The notes beneath the pieces are model-generated. The model was given only the letters and a program-made list of their open reading frames with translations. It was not told the DNA's origin and ran no database searches. 34,382 nucleotides of DNA, taken from the NCBI GenBank assembly GCA_947650875.1, contig CANSXE010000015.1, positions 1 to 34,382 on the forward strand, in the 5' to 3' direction. Each line of letters opens with the position of its first letter. Positions within the stretch are counted from its first letter, which is position 1. Shown piece by piece: positions 15,818 to 24,018 of this stretch. Origin of the DNA: an uncultured Bacillota bacterium (GTDB lineage: Bacteria; Bacillota; Clostridia; Oscillospirales; Oscillospiraceae). The translations under genes were made by a program, and so were the position numbers.

Positions 15818-16750
15818 ATGAAATTAAACGAAATCCTGGGGACCGAGTTCCCCATTATCCAGGGCGGCATGGCCAACATCGCCACCGGCGCATTCGCCGC
15901 CGCCGTGTCCAACGCCGGAGCCCTGGGCCTCATCGGCGCGGGGGGGATGAACGCGGACACCCTGCGGGAGCACATCCGCACCTGTAAAACCCTTACCGAC
16001 AAGCCCTTTGGCGTGAACATCATGCTGATGAACCCCGCCGCCGGCGAGATGGCCCAGGTGGTCATTGAGGAGGGCGTAAAGGTGGTCACCACCGGGGCGG
16101 GGGTGCCCAGCCAGTTTGTCCCCGCCTGGAAGGAGGCGGGGGTCAAGGTCTTCCCCGTGGTCCCGGCCACCACCCTGGTCCGCCGCCTGGAGCCCCTGGG
16201 GGTGGATGGCTTCATTGCTGAGGGCACCGAGTCCGGCGGCCATGTGGGCGAGCTGACCACCATGGCCCTGGTGCCTCAGGTGTGCGAGGTCACCGACCTG
16301 CCAGTGATTGCCGCCGGGGGAATCGCCAGCGGGAAACAGCTGGCCGCCGCCCTCGCACTGGGGGCCTGCGGGGTGCAGGTGGGCACCTGCCTGCTGGTGA
16401 GTGAGGAGTGCCCCATCCACGACAACTATAAGCAGGCCATCTTAAAGGCCAAGGACAGCGACACCACCGTCACCGGCCGGTCGGTGAACGCCCCGGTGAG
16501 GATTCTGAAAAACCAGATGTCCCGGGAGTATTTAAAGCTGGAGCGGGCCGGGGCCGAGCGGATGGAGCTGGAGAAATTTACCTTGGGCTCCCTGCGCCGG
16601 GCGGTCTTCGACGGCGACGTGAAAACCGGCTCCCTCATGTGCGGCCAGAACGCCGGACTGCTCCACGAGATACGCCCCCTGCGGGCCATTCTGGAGGAGC
16701 TGTGCTCCGGCTGCCGGGATACGGTCCGCCGCCTGGCGGAGGAGGTTTAG
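15818..16750 (+). CDS. fabK: Enoyl-ACP reductase II (FMN-dependent)
   Basis: This 310-residue TIM-barrel flavoprotein reduces enoyl-ACP with NAD(P)H. FabK features include the N-terminal FPIIQGGMANIATG, an AEGTESGGHVGE motif with the conserved His142, and the FMN phosphate region AAGGIASGKQ. It replaces FabI, so insensitivity to FabI inhibitors such as triclosan is expected from family knowledge. AAGGAG precedes the ATG at 15818; the upstream alternative start (GTG 15791) would add nine unrelated residues. fabD begins two bases after its stop codon. Confidence 0.93.
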   Translation: MKLNEILGTEFPIIQGGMANIATGAFAAAVSNAGALGLIGAGGMNADTLREHIRTCKTLTDKPFGVNIMLMNPAAGEMAQVVIEEGVKVVTTGAGVPSQFVPAWKEAGVKVFPVVPATTLVRRLEPLGVDGFIAEGTESGGHVGELTTMALVPQVCEVTDLPVIAAGGIASGKQLAAALALGACGVQVGTCLLVSEECPIHDNYKQAILKAKDSDTTVTGRSVNAPVRILKNQMSREYLKLERAGAERMELEKFTLGSLRRAVFDGDVKTGSLMCGQNAGLLHEIRPLRAILEELCSGCRDTVRRLAEEV

Positions 16751-16751
16751 C

Positions 16752-17687
16752 ATGAAATTAGCCTTTGTATACGCCGGACAGGGCAGCCAGCATGTGGGCA
16801 TGGGGAAGGATTTTTATGAGGAGTTTCCCCGGTTTGCCGAAGTGTTTGACCACGTCCCAGTGGATTTCGACCTGAAGGAGCTGTGTTTTGACGGCCCCGA
16901 GGAGAAGCTGGCCCAGACCCGTTACACCCAGCCCTGCATGGCGGCCTTCGCCGTGGGGGTGACCGACCTGCTGTATCAGGAGGGCATCCGCCCTCAGCTG
17001 GCGGCGGGGCTGTCGTTGGGGGAGTACTCCGCCCTGTACGCCGCCGGGGTGTTCAGCCGGGGGACAGTGATCTCCACGGTGGCCCTCCGGGGCCGGGCCA
17101 TGGAGGAAGCCGCCGCCGGATTGGACTGCTCCATGACCGCCGTGCTGGGCCTGGACCGGGAGAAGCTCCAAAAAGCTTGCGATGGGGCGGCGGAGCTGGG
17201 TGTGGTCCAGATTTGCAACTACAACTGCCCCGGCCAGCTGGTCATCGGCGGGGAGAAGGCCGCCGTGGACAAGGCCGGGGGGCTGGCGAAGGAGCTGGGG
17301 GCCAAGCGGTGCATGCCCCTGAAGGTGAGCGGCCCCTTTCACACCCGGCTGATGAAGCCTGCCGGGGATGCATTGGCCGCCCACTTTAAGACCATCGACT
17401 TCCAGCCCATGGCCCTGCCCGTCTACTTCAACTGCCTGGGCGGCCCCATGGGGACGGGGGATACCATCCCCGCCCTGCTGGAGCGGCAGGTCCAGTCCTC
17501 CGTCTACTGGGAGGACACTATCCGCCGCATGGAGACGGATGGCATCGACACCGCGGTGGAGATCGGCCCGGGGAAGGCCCTGTGCGGTTTCTTCAAAAAG
17601 ACCGCCCCCGGCATCAAGACCTACCACATCGACACAGCGGCGGACTTCTACAGTGTGGTCTCCGCCCTGAAAGGAGCAACGGCATGA
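16752..17687 (+). CDS. fabD: Malonyl-CoA:ACP transacylase
   Basis: This 311-residue alpha/beta hydrolase-like acyltransferase moves malonyl from CoA to ACP. It begins KLAFVYAGQGSQHVGMG, with nucleophile Ser88 in AGLSLGEYSAL and catalytic His197 in SGPFHTRLM. The serine motif is GLSLG, where E. coli has GHSLG; GLSLG is common in clostridial FabD. GGAGG in the fabK 3' end serves as ribosome site. It overlaps fabG by four bases (ATGA). Confidence 0.95.
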   Translation: MKLAFVYAGQGSQHVGMGKDFYEEFPRFAEVFDHVPVDFDLKELCFDGPEEKLAQTRYTQPCMAAFAVGVTDLLYQEGIRPQLAAGLSLGEYSALYAAGVFSRGTVISTVALRGRAMEEAAAGLDCSMTAVLGLDREKLQKACDGAAELGVVQICNYNCPGQLVIGGEKAAVDKAGGLAKELGAKRCMPLKVSGPFHTRLMKPAGDALAAHFKTIDFQPMALPVYFNCLGGPMGTGDTIPALLERQVQSSVYWEDTIRRMETDGIDTAVEIGPGKALCGFFKKTAPGIKTYHIDTAADFYSVVSALKGATA

Positions 17688-18427
17688 GCTTAAAAGGAAA
17701 CGTGGCCCTGGTCACCGGCGGCAGCCGGGGGATCGGACGGGCCATCTGTGTGGAGCTGGCCCGGCAGGGGGCGGCGGTGGCCGTCAACTACGCGGGCAAC
17801 AGCGACGCGGCGGAGGAGACAGTGCAGCTTTGCCGGGCGCTGGGGGTGGAGGCGGAGGCCTTTCAGTCCGACGTGGCCGACCCCGCCGCCTGCGACGCCC
17901 TGGTGGCGGCGGTGAAGGAGCGCTTCGGCCGGCTGGACATTCTGGTAAACAACGCCGGCATCGCCCGGGATGGCCTGCTCATGACCGCCAAGGAGGAGGA
18001 CTTTTCCCAGACCCTGGACACCAACCTGAAAGGGGCCTACTTCTGCACCAAGGCGGCGGCCAAGGTGATGCTGCGGCAGAAGTACGGGCGGATCGTCTGC
18101 CTGTCCAGCATCGTGGGCCTGCGGGGCAACCCGGGCCAGACCGCCTACGCCGCCAGCAAGGCGGGGGTGATCGGCCTGGTGAAAGCCGCCGCCAAGGAGC
18201 TGGCCGGGCGGGATATCACCGTCAATGCTGTGGCCCCCGGCTTTATCGAGACCGACATGACCGCCGTTCTGCCCGAGAAGGCCAAGACGGCCATGTTGGG
18301 GACCATCCCCAAGGGCCGCCCCGGTTCCCCCGAGGAGGTGGCCCGTGCGGTGGCCTTCTTCGCCGGGCCGGAGTGCGGCTACATCACCGGACAGGTGCTG
18401 TGCGTGGACGGCGGCATGGCGGTGTGA
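17684..18427 (+). CDS. fabG: 3-oxoacyl-ACP reductase
   Basis: This 247-residue short-chain dehydrogenase reduces 3-oxoacyl-ACP with NADPH. The Rossmann glycine motif TGGSRGIG (11-18), NNAG (89-92) and the catalytic Ser142, Tyr155 and Lys159 (YAASK) are all present, and length is exactly typical. AAGGAG lies nine bases before the ATG, which overlaps the fabD stop. A TGTAGGGGC-ended palindrome separates it from fabF. Confidence 0.96.
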   Translation: MSLKGNVALVTGGSRGIGRAICVELARQGAAVAVNYAGNSDAAEETVQLCRALGVEAEAFQSDVADPAACDALVAAVKERFGRLDILVNNAGIARDGLLMTAKEEDFSQTLDTNLKGAYFCTKAAAKVMLRQKYGRIVCLSSIVGLRGNPGQTAYAASKAGVIGLVKAAAKELAGRDITVNAVAPGFIETDMTAVLPEKAKTAMLGTIPKGRPGSPEEVARAVAFFAGPECGYITGQVLCVDGGMAV

Positions 18428-18439
18428 CCTTATATGTCC

Positions 18440-18509
18440 TGTAGGGGCCGCCGCCCACGGCGGCCCGCCTGAAATTGCCTGCGGGCCGCTGAGGGCAGCG
18501 GCCCCTACA
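18440..18509. repeat. TGTAGGGGC-ended palindromic element, copy 3 (70 bp)
   Basis: The element starts TGTAGGGGCC and ends GGCCCCTACA, with inner hairpins such as GCCGCCCACGGCGGC. It lies between fabG and fabF and has the size and termini of copy 2 but a different interior. Confidence 0.75.
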
Positions 18510-18548
18510 AAGCGTCTGAAGCAACTGGCGCAGAAGGGAAGAAGCACA

Positions 18549-19790
18549 ATGGAAAAACGCAGAGTGGTAATCACCGGCATGGGAACCGTCAACCCGGTAG
18601 GAAATTCCGTGGCCGAGAGCTGGGCGGCCGTCAAGGCCGGGACATGCGGCATCGGCCCCATTACCCGGTACGATACGACGAATATGAAGGTGAAGCTGGC
18701 CGGAGAGGTAAAGAATCTGGACCTGGACGCCCTGTTGGGCAAGCGGGAGACCAAGAAGATGGACCGCTTCACCCAGCTCTCCCTGGCGGCCGCCGACGAG
18801 TGCATGGCCGACACCGGCCTGGACCGGGAGAAGGAGAATCTGGACCGCTGCGGGGTAATCTTCTCCAGCGGCATCGGCGGCTTCGAGATGGTGGGTCAGG
18901 CCCACCAGCGGGGGAGCGAGCGGGGCTGGGATTCGGTCTCTCCCTTCATGATCCCCATGATTATCTCCAACATGGCGGCGGGCCATATGGCCATCCGCTA
19001 CGGCTTCAAGGGCATGTGCTCCTGCGTGGTAACCGCCTGCGCCGGAGGGACCAACGCCGTGGGCGACGCCTTCCGCCACATCCGGGACGGTTACGCCGAG
19101 GTAATGCTGTGCGGCGGCGGCGAAGCTGCGGTTACCCCTCTGGCCATGGGGGGCTTTACCGCTATGAAGGCCCTCCACGAGGGGAGCGACCCCCTGCGGG
19201 CCTCCATCCCCTTTGACGCTGAGCGCTCCGGCTTTGTCATGGGCGAGGGGGCGGGCGCCCTTTTGCTGGAGGAGCTGGGCCACGCCCAGGCCCGGGGGGC
19301 AAAAATTTACGCCGAGGTGGTGGGCTACGGCGCCAACTGCGACGCCCACCACATCACCGCCCCTGCTCCCGGCGGAGCGGGCGGGGCCGCCTGCATGGGG
19401 CAAGCTCTGGCCGACGCGGGAATTGCCCCCCAGGCGGTGGACTACATCAACGCCCACGGCACCTCCACCGCCCTGAACGACGAGAGCGAGACGGCAGCCA
19501 TTCACACGGTGTTCGGAGACCACGCCGGGGAGCTGATGGTCAGCTCCACCAAGTCCATGACCGGACACCTGCTGGGGGCCGCCGGCGCGGTGGAAGCCAT
19601 CTTTACCGCCCTGGCCCTGGGGGAGGGCTTTGTCCCGGCCACCATCGGCTGGCAGGTGCCCGACCCGGCCTGCGACCTGGATATCGTCCCCAACCAGGGG
19701 CGGGCGGCGGAGATCAAGGTTGCCCTGTCCAACTCCCTGGGCTTCGGGGGACACAACGCAGCCATCGTGCTGAAAAAGTGGGAGGAATAA
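18549..19790 (+). CDS. fabF: 3-oxoacyl-ACP synthase II
   Basis: This 413-residue condensing enzyme elongates acyl-ACP with malonyl-ACP. Catalytic Cys164 (VVTACAGGTNAVG), His303 (NAHGTSTALND), Lys335 and His340 (STKSMTGHLLGAAGA) form the KAS II active site, and GFGGHNAAIVLK closes the protein. I chose the ATG at 18549 with GGGAAGAAG upstream; the longer frame runs back through the palindrome into fabG. No separate fabB-like gene is present in the window. fabZ starts three bases after the stop. Confidence 0.95.
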   Translation: MEKRRVVITGMGTVNPVGNSVAESWAAVKAGTCGIGPITRYDTTNMKVKLAGEVKNLDLDALLGKRETKKMDRFTQLSLAAADECMADTGLDREKENLDRCGVIFSSGIGGFEMVGQAHQRGSERGWDSVSPFMIPMIISNMAAGHMAIRYGFKGMCSCVVTACAGGTNAVGDAFRHIRDGYAEVMLCGGGEAAVTPLAMGGFTAMKALHEGSDPLRASIPFDAERSGFVMGEGAGALLLEELGHAQARGAKIYAEVVGYGANCDAHHITAPAPGGAGGAACMGQALADAGIAPQAVDYINAHGTSTALNDESETAAIHTVFGDHAGELMVSSTKSMTGHLLGAAGAVEAIFTALALGEGFVPATIGWQVPDPACDLDIVPNQGRAAEIKVALSNSLGFGGHNAAIVLKKWEE

Positions 19791-19793
19791 AAA

Positions 19794-20255
19794 ATGGATC
19801 TGAATATCGACCAGATCGAGACCATTCTGCCCCATCGCTACCCCTTCCTGCTGGTGGACAGGATTACCGAATGCACCCCTGGCGAGGGGGCGAAAGGAAT
19901 CAAGTGTGTCACCGCCAACGAGCCCTTCTTTCAGGGCCACTTTCCCGGCTTCAAGGTGATGCCCGGAGTGCTTATCATCGAAGCCCTGGCTCAGGTGGGG
20001 GCGGTAGCCATTCTTACCGAGTCGGGCTCCGAGGGCAAGCTGGCTCTTTTCGGCGGCATCAAAAATGCCCGGTTTAAGCGCCAGGTCCGCCCCGGCGACG
20101 TGCTGGAGCTGGAGTGCCAGCTCACCGCCCGGAAGGGGCCGGTGGGCTTCGGCACAGCCGAGGCCCGGGTGGACGGCAAGCTGGCCTGCAAGGCGGAGCT
20201 CACCTTTGCCCTCACCGACCGCCCCCCTTGCGAAACAGGAGGTTCTCTGGTATAA
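19794..20255 (+). CDS. fabZ: 3-hydroxyacyl-ACP dehydratase
   Basis: This 153-residue hot-dog-fold dehydratase has [13 protein letters not shown], catalytic His49 in FFQGHFPG and Glu63 in [14 protein letters not shown]. It converts 3-hydroxyacyl-ACP to trans-2-enoyl-ACP for FabK. No fabM- or fabN-like isomerase was seen, so the route to unsaturated fatty acids is not explained by this operon. GGGAGGA precedes the ATG. The stop overlaps the regulator's ATG by one base (TAATG). Confidence 0.95.
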   Translation: MDLNIDQIETILPHRYPFLLVDRITECTPGEGAKGIKCVTANEPFFQGHFPGFKVMPGVLIIEALAQVGAVAILTESGSEGKLALFGGIKNARFKRQVRPGDVLELECQLTARKGPVGFGTAEARVDGKLACKAELTFALTDRPPCETGGSLV

Positions 20256-20731
20256 TGGCCTTAGTCCGCAACAAGAGGGAGAGAAATAAGGTGCTGGAGA
20301 AGAGCTTTGACAGAATCTACACCAAATTTAAGCTGCACTTTTATCAGGCTGTCTTTACCAGGTTTCAGACCCGGGAGGCCAGCCTGACGGCGGTAGAGAC
20401 CTTCTGTATGGAGATTATCCGAGCTTTGGACGAACCCACCATCAACGAGTTCGCCTCCTTTGCCAATATCTCGTCTCCCAACGCCGCCTACAAGGTAAAC
20501 AGCCTGATTCGGAAGGGGTATGTGGAAAAGGTCCAGTCTCCCAACGACCGCCGGGAGTACCACCTGCGGCCCACCCAAAAGTTTCAGGACTACTATAACC
20601 TGAGCAGCACCTATGTACGGCAGGTTATGGACCGGGTGCGGGAGCGCTTTACCCCGGAGGAGGTAGCTCAGATGGACCGTGTGCTGGAAATTGTGGGCCA
20701 GGAGCTAATGCCGGAGGTCAACCTGAAATAG
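20255..20731 (+). CDS. MarR-family regulator, probable FabT/FabR-like control of the fab operon
   Basis: This 158-residue protein has a MarR-type winged helix. A recognition region at about 67-87 contains FASFANISSPNAAYKVNSL, followed by the wing SPNDRREYHL. MarR-type repressors (FabT in streptococci, similar proteins in clostridia) control type II fatty-acid operons, and the location as last operon gene suggests autoregulation. I chose the ATG at 20255 (AGGAGG at about 12 bases); a GTG at 20291 with GGGAGAG nearby is the alternative. In related operons as I know them the regulator more often comes first. Confidence 0.8.
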   Translation: MALVRNKRERNKVLEKSFDRIYTKFKLHFYQAVFTRFQTREASLTAVETFCMEIIRALDEPTINEFASFANISSPNAAYKVNSLIRKGYVEKVQSPNDRREYHLRPTQKFQDYYNLSSTYVRQVMDRVRERFTPEEVAQMDRVLEIVGQELMPEVNLK

Positions 20732-20806
20732 GGATTATATCAGCTAAACAATTTTGGATAACTCCCGTGTGTCATGGTGATTTATAATTTTTATAAACAT
20801 AAAAAC

Positions 20807-20832
20807 AGGCCAGATGTGAGAACATCTGGCCT
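20807..20832 (+). terminator. Strong hairpin after the fab operon, weak T-run
   Basis: An 11-bp perfect stem (20807-20817 with 20822-20832) with a GAGA tetraloop lies 75 bp after the marR stop. The plus side lacks a good T-run, while the minus side has GTTTTT. It may stop or protect the fab transcript end. Confidence 0.5.
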
Positions 20833-20961
20833 ATCTGAACTCTCTTATTTATTGCATTCCTTTGGCCTAATCAAGCCGTATCTAATCGCAAACGCCCTTG
20901 CAATTATCTCAAATACACGCCTATTGAAAAGAGAGCGAAAATGCTGAATCAACAAGAAAGA

Positions 20962-20996
20962 CTGTCAGATATCAAACCTGACAGCCTTTTTGTGTG
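20962..20996 (+). terminator. Rho-independent terminator
   Basis: CTGTCAG (20962-20968) pairs with CTGACAG (20978-20984) and is followed by CCTTTTTGTG on the plus strand. It is probably a back-up terminator for the fab operon, or a relic of a lost gene. Confidence 0.6.
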
Positions 20997-21059
20997 TATT
21001 GATGAGTTACTGCTTGACCCAATTTATTTTGGTATATAGATTGCTTGCCGCCCCCTTTA

Positions 21060-21074
21060 TGTAATCTTATCACA
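21060..21074 (+). promoter_or_regulatory. Candidate Crp/Fnr-family binding site
   Basis: TGTAATCTTATCACA has dyad symmetry with arms TGTnAT and ATnACA, the layout of Crp/Fnr-family operators. Its centre lies about 41 bases before the start predicted from the -10 box at 21096-21101, the standard class II activator position. Confidence 0.5.
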
Positions 21075-21095
21075 GAAGATCACCGGCATTGGTAG

Positions 21096-21101
21096 TATAA
21101 T
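21096..21101 (+). promoter_or_regulatory. -10 box of the Fe-S/sulfur operon promoter
   Basis: TATAAT lies 28 bp before the ferredoxin ATG and about 15 bp before GGGAGG. No -35 hexamer resembling TTGACA lies 16-18 bases upstream, which fits dependence on an activator. Confidence 0.6.
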
Positions 21102-21129
21102 AAATACATAATTTCTGGGAGGTCATAAT

Positions 21130-21342
21130 ATGGAAACCAAAACAAGAGTGAAGCGGAGAGCTTTCGTTCGTACAGATGACTGCGTCGCCTGCGGGTGCTG
21201 CGCGAGAGTGTGTCCCCTGTCCGCCGTTCAAGTCTGGCGCGGGGTTTATGCAAAGGTTGATCCAGAACGATGCGTAGGCTGCGGCAAATGCGCGAAGGAG
21301 TGCCCCGCGTCCGTGATTGAAATTCAGGAGGTGCAGGGATGA
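21130..21342 (+). CDS. Small 2[4Fe-4S] ferredoxin
   Basis: This 70-residue protein has two CxxCxxCxxxC motifs (CVACGCCARVC and CVGCGKCAKEC), each followed by Pro. They should hold two low-potential [4Fe-4S] clusters for electron transfer. A basic N-terminal extension (METKTRVKRRA) precedes the first motif. GGGAGG lies upstream. The stop overlaps the next start (ATGA), so it is probably the soluble partner of the membrane Fe-S protein that follows. Electron donor and acceptor are unknown. Confidence 0.9.
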   Translation: METKTRVKRRAFVRTDDCVACGCCARVCPLSAVQVWRGVYAKVDPERCVGCGKCAKECPASVIEIQEVQG

Positions 21343-21914
21343 AAAAGCGCTGGTATGACTACCTTTGGATCGTGGAACTGACCTATATGGCGTTGGGATT
21401 TTTCAATATCCTGTTCGCCTGGCTGGGCATGGTTTTCTTTTGCGTTCCGCTGATTATCTCCCTGGTATGGGGCACAAAGGGCTACTGCAACCGCTACTGC
21501 GGCCGTGGGCAGCTGTTCGGCCTGCTGGGCGGACGCTTCGGCCTGTCCCGGAAAAAGGACATTCCCAAGTGGATGAAAAGCAAGTGGTTCCGCTATGGAT
21601 TTTTGATTTTCTTCTTCATCATGTTCTTCCAGATGCTGTGGAATACCTATCTGGTCTTCGCCGGCGTACAGAATCTCAGGCAGGCGGTGACTCTGCTGTG
21701 GACCTTCAAGCTGCCCTGGCACTGGGCCTATCACGGCACCTTCTTCTCCCCTGGTGTTGCCCAGTTCGCCTTCGGATTTTACAGCGTCATGCTGACCTCT
21801 ACCACGCTCGGCATGATGACCATGGTCCTGTTTAAGCCCCGTAGCTGGTGTGTCTACTGTCCCATGGGCACCATGACCCAGCTGATCTGTAAAGCCAAGA
21901 GCGGCGGGCGGTAA
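21339..21914 (+). CDS. NapH/NosR-like membrane protein with two Cys motifs (4Fe-4S type)
   Basis: This 191-residue protein has about four transmembrane helices (roughly 8-25, 26-44, 84-104 and 145-165). Two cytoplasmic Cys motifs stand in KGYCNRYCGRGQLFG and SWCVYCPMGTMTQ, the pattern of the NapH/NosR/RdxA-type polyferredoxin membrane domain. Unlike full NapH it has no C-terminal ferredoxin; the separate ferredoxin gene in front may supply it. It probably carries electrons between a membrane quinol or ferredoxin and the sulfur enzymes downstream, which is inference. A 39-bp gap to the rhodanese gene contains AGGAGG. Confidence 0.75.
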   Translation: MKKRWYDYLWIVELTYMALGFFNILFAWLGMVFFCVPLIISLVWGTKGYCNRYCGRGQLFGLLGGRFGLSRKKDIPKWMKSKWFRYGFLIFFFIMFFQMLWNTYLVFAGVQNLRQAVTLLWTFKLPWHWAYHGTFFSPGVAQFAFGFYSVMLTSTTLGMMTMVLFKPRSWCVYCPMGTMTQLICKAKSGGR

Positions 21915-21953
21915 TTTTATCGCAGTTTTACATAAGAAAGAGGAGGATAAAGG

Positions 21954-22274
21954 ATGGGATTTTTTGATTTTCTGCACGGCCCTGATATCAACCAGGGCGT
22001 TGAAGAGTATGGTGGACTGGAGGGCGCGGTCCTGCTGGATGTCCGCACGCCTCAGGAGTACCGGGAGGGGCACATCCCCGGCAGCGTCAACGTCCCTCTG
22101 CAATCCCTGAGCACGGCAGATCAGATTCCCGCCGGGAAGGACGCCCCGCTTTTTGTCTACTGCTACAGCGGAGCCAGGAGCGGCCAGGCAATCCGTCTTC
22201 TGGCCGGAATGGGCTATACCAACACAAAAAATATTGGCGGCATTGCCGCCTACAAGGGAAAGGTGGAACGTTGA
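21954..22274 (+). CDS. Single-domain rhodanese-like sulfurtransferase
   Basis: This 106-residue protein is one rhodanese domain: LLDVRTPQEYREGHIPGSVN, then the active-site loop CYSGARS with Cys70 as the persulfide-bearing residue. Such proteins carry sulfane sulfur from donors to acceptors. No signal peptide is visible, so it is likely cytosolic. AGGAGG precedes the ATG. It lies one base before a CoA-disulfide/persulfide reductase that has its own rhodanese domain, which suggests sulfur relay between them. Confidence 0.9.
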   Translation: MGFFDFLHGPDINQGVEEYGGLEGAVLLDVRTPQEYREGHIPGSVNVPLQSLSTADQIPAGKDAPLFVYCYSGARSGQAIRLLAGMGYTNTKNIGGIAAYKGKVER

Positions 22275-22275
22275 A

Positions 22276-23967
22276 ATGAAAGTTGTCATCATCGGCGGCG
22301 TAGCGGGAGGAGCCACGGCAGCGGCCCGGCTGCGCCGGCTGGACGAACAGGCGGAGATCGTGGTCTTTGAGCGGTCGGGATACGTCTCCTACGCCAACTG
22401 CGGCCTGCCCTACTACATCGGCGGGGTGATCGAGGACCCCGAAGCCCTGACCCTCCAGACGCCGGAGAGCTTCTTCGCCCGTTTCCGGGTGGATATGCGG
22501 GTGCGCCATGAGGTCACCGCCCTCCACCCGGACAGGAAAACCGTCTCCGTCAAGAACCTGGAGACCGGGGAGGAATTTGAGGAGAGCTATGACAAGCTCC
22601 TCCTCTCCCCCGGTGCCAAGCCCACCCAGCCCCGGCTCCCCGGTGTGGGGCTGGAAAAGCTGTTCACCCTGCGGACGGTAGAGGACACCTTCCGCATCAA
22701 GGACTACATCAATGCCCATCATCCCAAGTCCGCCGTCTTGGCCGGCGGCGGCTTCATCAGCCTGGAGCTGGCGGAGAACCTGCGGGAGCTGGGGATGGAG
22801 GTCACCATCGTCCAGCGGCCCCGCCAGCTGATGAACCCCTTCGACCCGGACATGGCCGCCTTCATCCACGGCGAGGTCCGGCGGCACGGTATCCATCTGG
22901 CCCTGGGTCACACCGTGGAGGGCTTCGCGGAGCAGAATGGCGGGGTGGATGTGCTGCTGAAGGACGCAGCCCCACTCCACGCCGACATGGTGGTACTGGC
23001 CATCGGCGTCACCCCGGACACCGCCCTGGCCAAGGAGGCGGGACTGGAGCTGGGGCTCAAGGGCAGCATCGTGGTCAACGACCGGATGGAGACCTCTGTC
23101 CCGGACATCTACGCTGTAGGGGACGCGGTCCAGGTGAAGCACTTTGTCACCGGACAGGACGCGGTAATCTCCCTGGCGGGCCCCGCCAACAAGCAGGGCC
23201 GCATCGCGGCGGACAACATCTGCGGCGGGGACAGCCAGTATCAGGGCAGCCAGGGCAGCTCCGTGATTAAGGTCTTCGACCTGACGGCTGCGGCCACCGG
23301 CGTCAACGAGACCAACGCCAAAAAGGCCGGTATGGATGTGGATACGGTGGTCCTGTCCCCCATGAGCCATGCGGGCTACTACCCCGGCGGCAAGCTGATG
23401 ACCATGAAGGTGGTCTTTGAACGGGAGACCTGCCGTCTCCTGGGGGCTCAGATCGTGGGCTATGAGGGGGTGGATAAGCGGATCGACGTGCTGGCAACCG
23501 CTATCCGCGCCGGAATGACGGCCATCCAGCTGAAGGACCTGGACCTGGCCTACGCGCCGCCCTACTCCTCCGCCAAGGACCCGGTGAATATGGCGGGCTT
23601 TATGGTGGAAAACCTGGCAAAAGGAGTTGTGAAGCAGTTCCATACGGAGGATGTGGCCACCCTGCCCCGGGACGGCAGCGTGACCCTGCTGGACGCCCGG
23701 ACGGCGGAGGAGTACGCCGGGGGCCATATCGAGGGCTTCCGAAACATCCCCGTGGATGAGCTGCGGGAGCGGCTGGCGGAGATTGAACCCGGCAAACCGG
23801 TCTATGTGATCTGCCAGAGCGGTCTGCGCAGCTACATCGCCTGCCGGATTCTGGCCGGGTACGGCTATGAGGTCTATAATTTTGCCGGAGGCTTCCGCTT
23901 CTACGACGCGGTAACCAATGACCGCCGGCTGATCCAGTTGGCCACAGCCTGCGGGATGGACCAGTAA
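22276..23967 (+). CDS. CoA-disulfide / CoA-persulfide reductase with C-terminal rhodanese domain
   Basis: This 563-residue flavoprotein starts KVVIIGGVAGGATAAARLRR, the FAD-binding Rossmann motif. The single redox-active Cys42 in YVSYANCGLPYYIGG marks the CoADR/Nox group. An NAD(P)H motif follows at about AVLAGGGFISLELAE, then a dimerization domain. The last 105 residues form a rhodanese domain with active Cys513 in VICQSGLRS. CoADR-rhodanese fusions reduce CoA persulfide or polysulfide and release H2S. I chose the ATG at 22276, since the longer frame overlaps the preceding gene. Last gene of the ferredoxin operon. Confidence 0.9.
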   Translation: MKVVIIGGVAGGATAAARLRRLDEQAEIVVFERSGYVSYANCGLPYYIGGVIEDPEALTLQTPESFFARFRVDMRVRHEVTALHPDRKTVSVKNLETGEEFEESYDKLLLSPGAKPTQPRLPGVGLEKLFTLRTVEDTFRIKDYINAHHPKSAVLAGGGFISLELAENLRELGMEVTIVQRPRQLMNPFDPDMAAFIHGEVRRHGIHLALGHTVEGFAEQNGGVDVLLKDAAPLHADMVVLAIGVTPDTALAKEAGLELGLKGSIVVNDRMETSVPDIYAVGDAVQVKHFVTGQDAVISLAGPANKQGRIAADNICGGDSQYQGSQGSSVIKVFDLTAAATGVNETNAKKAGMDVDTVVLSPMSHAGYYPGGKLMTMKVVFERETCRLLGAQIVGYEGVDKRIDVLATAIRAGMTAIQLKDLDLAYAPPYSSAKDPVNMAGFMVENLAKGVVKQFHTEDVATLPRDGSVTLLDARTAEEYAGGHIEGFRNIPVDELRERLAEIEPGKPVYVICQSGLRSYIACRILAGYGYEVYNFAGGFRFYDAVTNDRRLIQLATACGMDQ

Positions 23968-23973
23968 ATGATG

Positions 23974-24018
23974 AATACCCCTCCTCAAGCTCCAGCGGAG
24001 CTGAGGAGGGGTATTTTC
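23974..24018. terminator. Bidirectional terminator between convergent operons
   Basis: A long stem of about 18 bp (23974-24015) with an AGC loop is followed by TTTTCATG on the plus strand. It lies between the reductase stop (23967) and the stop of the convergent Crp/Fnr gene (24017). Confidence 0.8.

Larger units (their letters stand above)
20732..21059. other. Gene-free stretch after the fab operon with two hairpins
   Basis: This AT-rich region has no convincing gene. It holds hairpins at 20807-20832 and 20962-20984 (listed separately) and many stops in all frames. It separates the fab operon from the Fe-S/sulfur operon. Confidence 0.6.

Noticed and set aside
18384-19940. 518-codon open frame on the minus strand across fabF
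   Set aside because: It is antisense to a fully convincing fabF, has low-complexity Gly/His/Arg composition and no ribosome site. Such long shadows are expected in high-GC genes.
22087-23988. 633-codon open frame on the minus strand across the CoA-disulfide reductase
   Set aside because: It is antisense to a gene with clear FAD, Cys42 and rhodanese motifs. Its protein is His/Gly/Val-rich and resembles no family.
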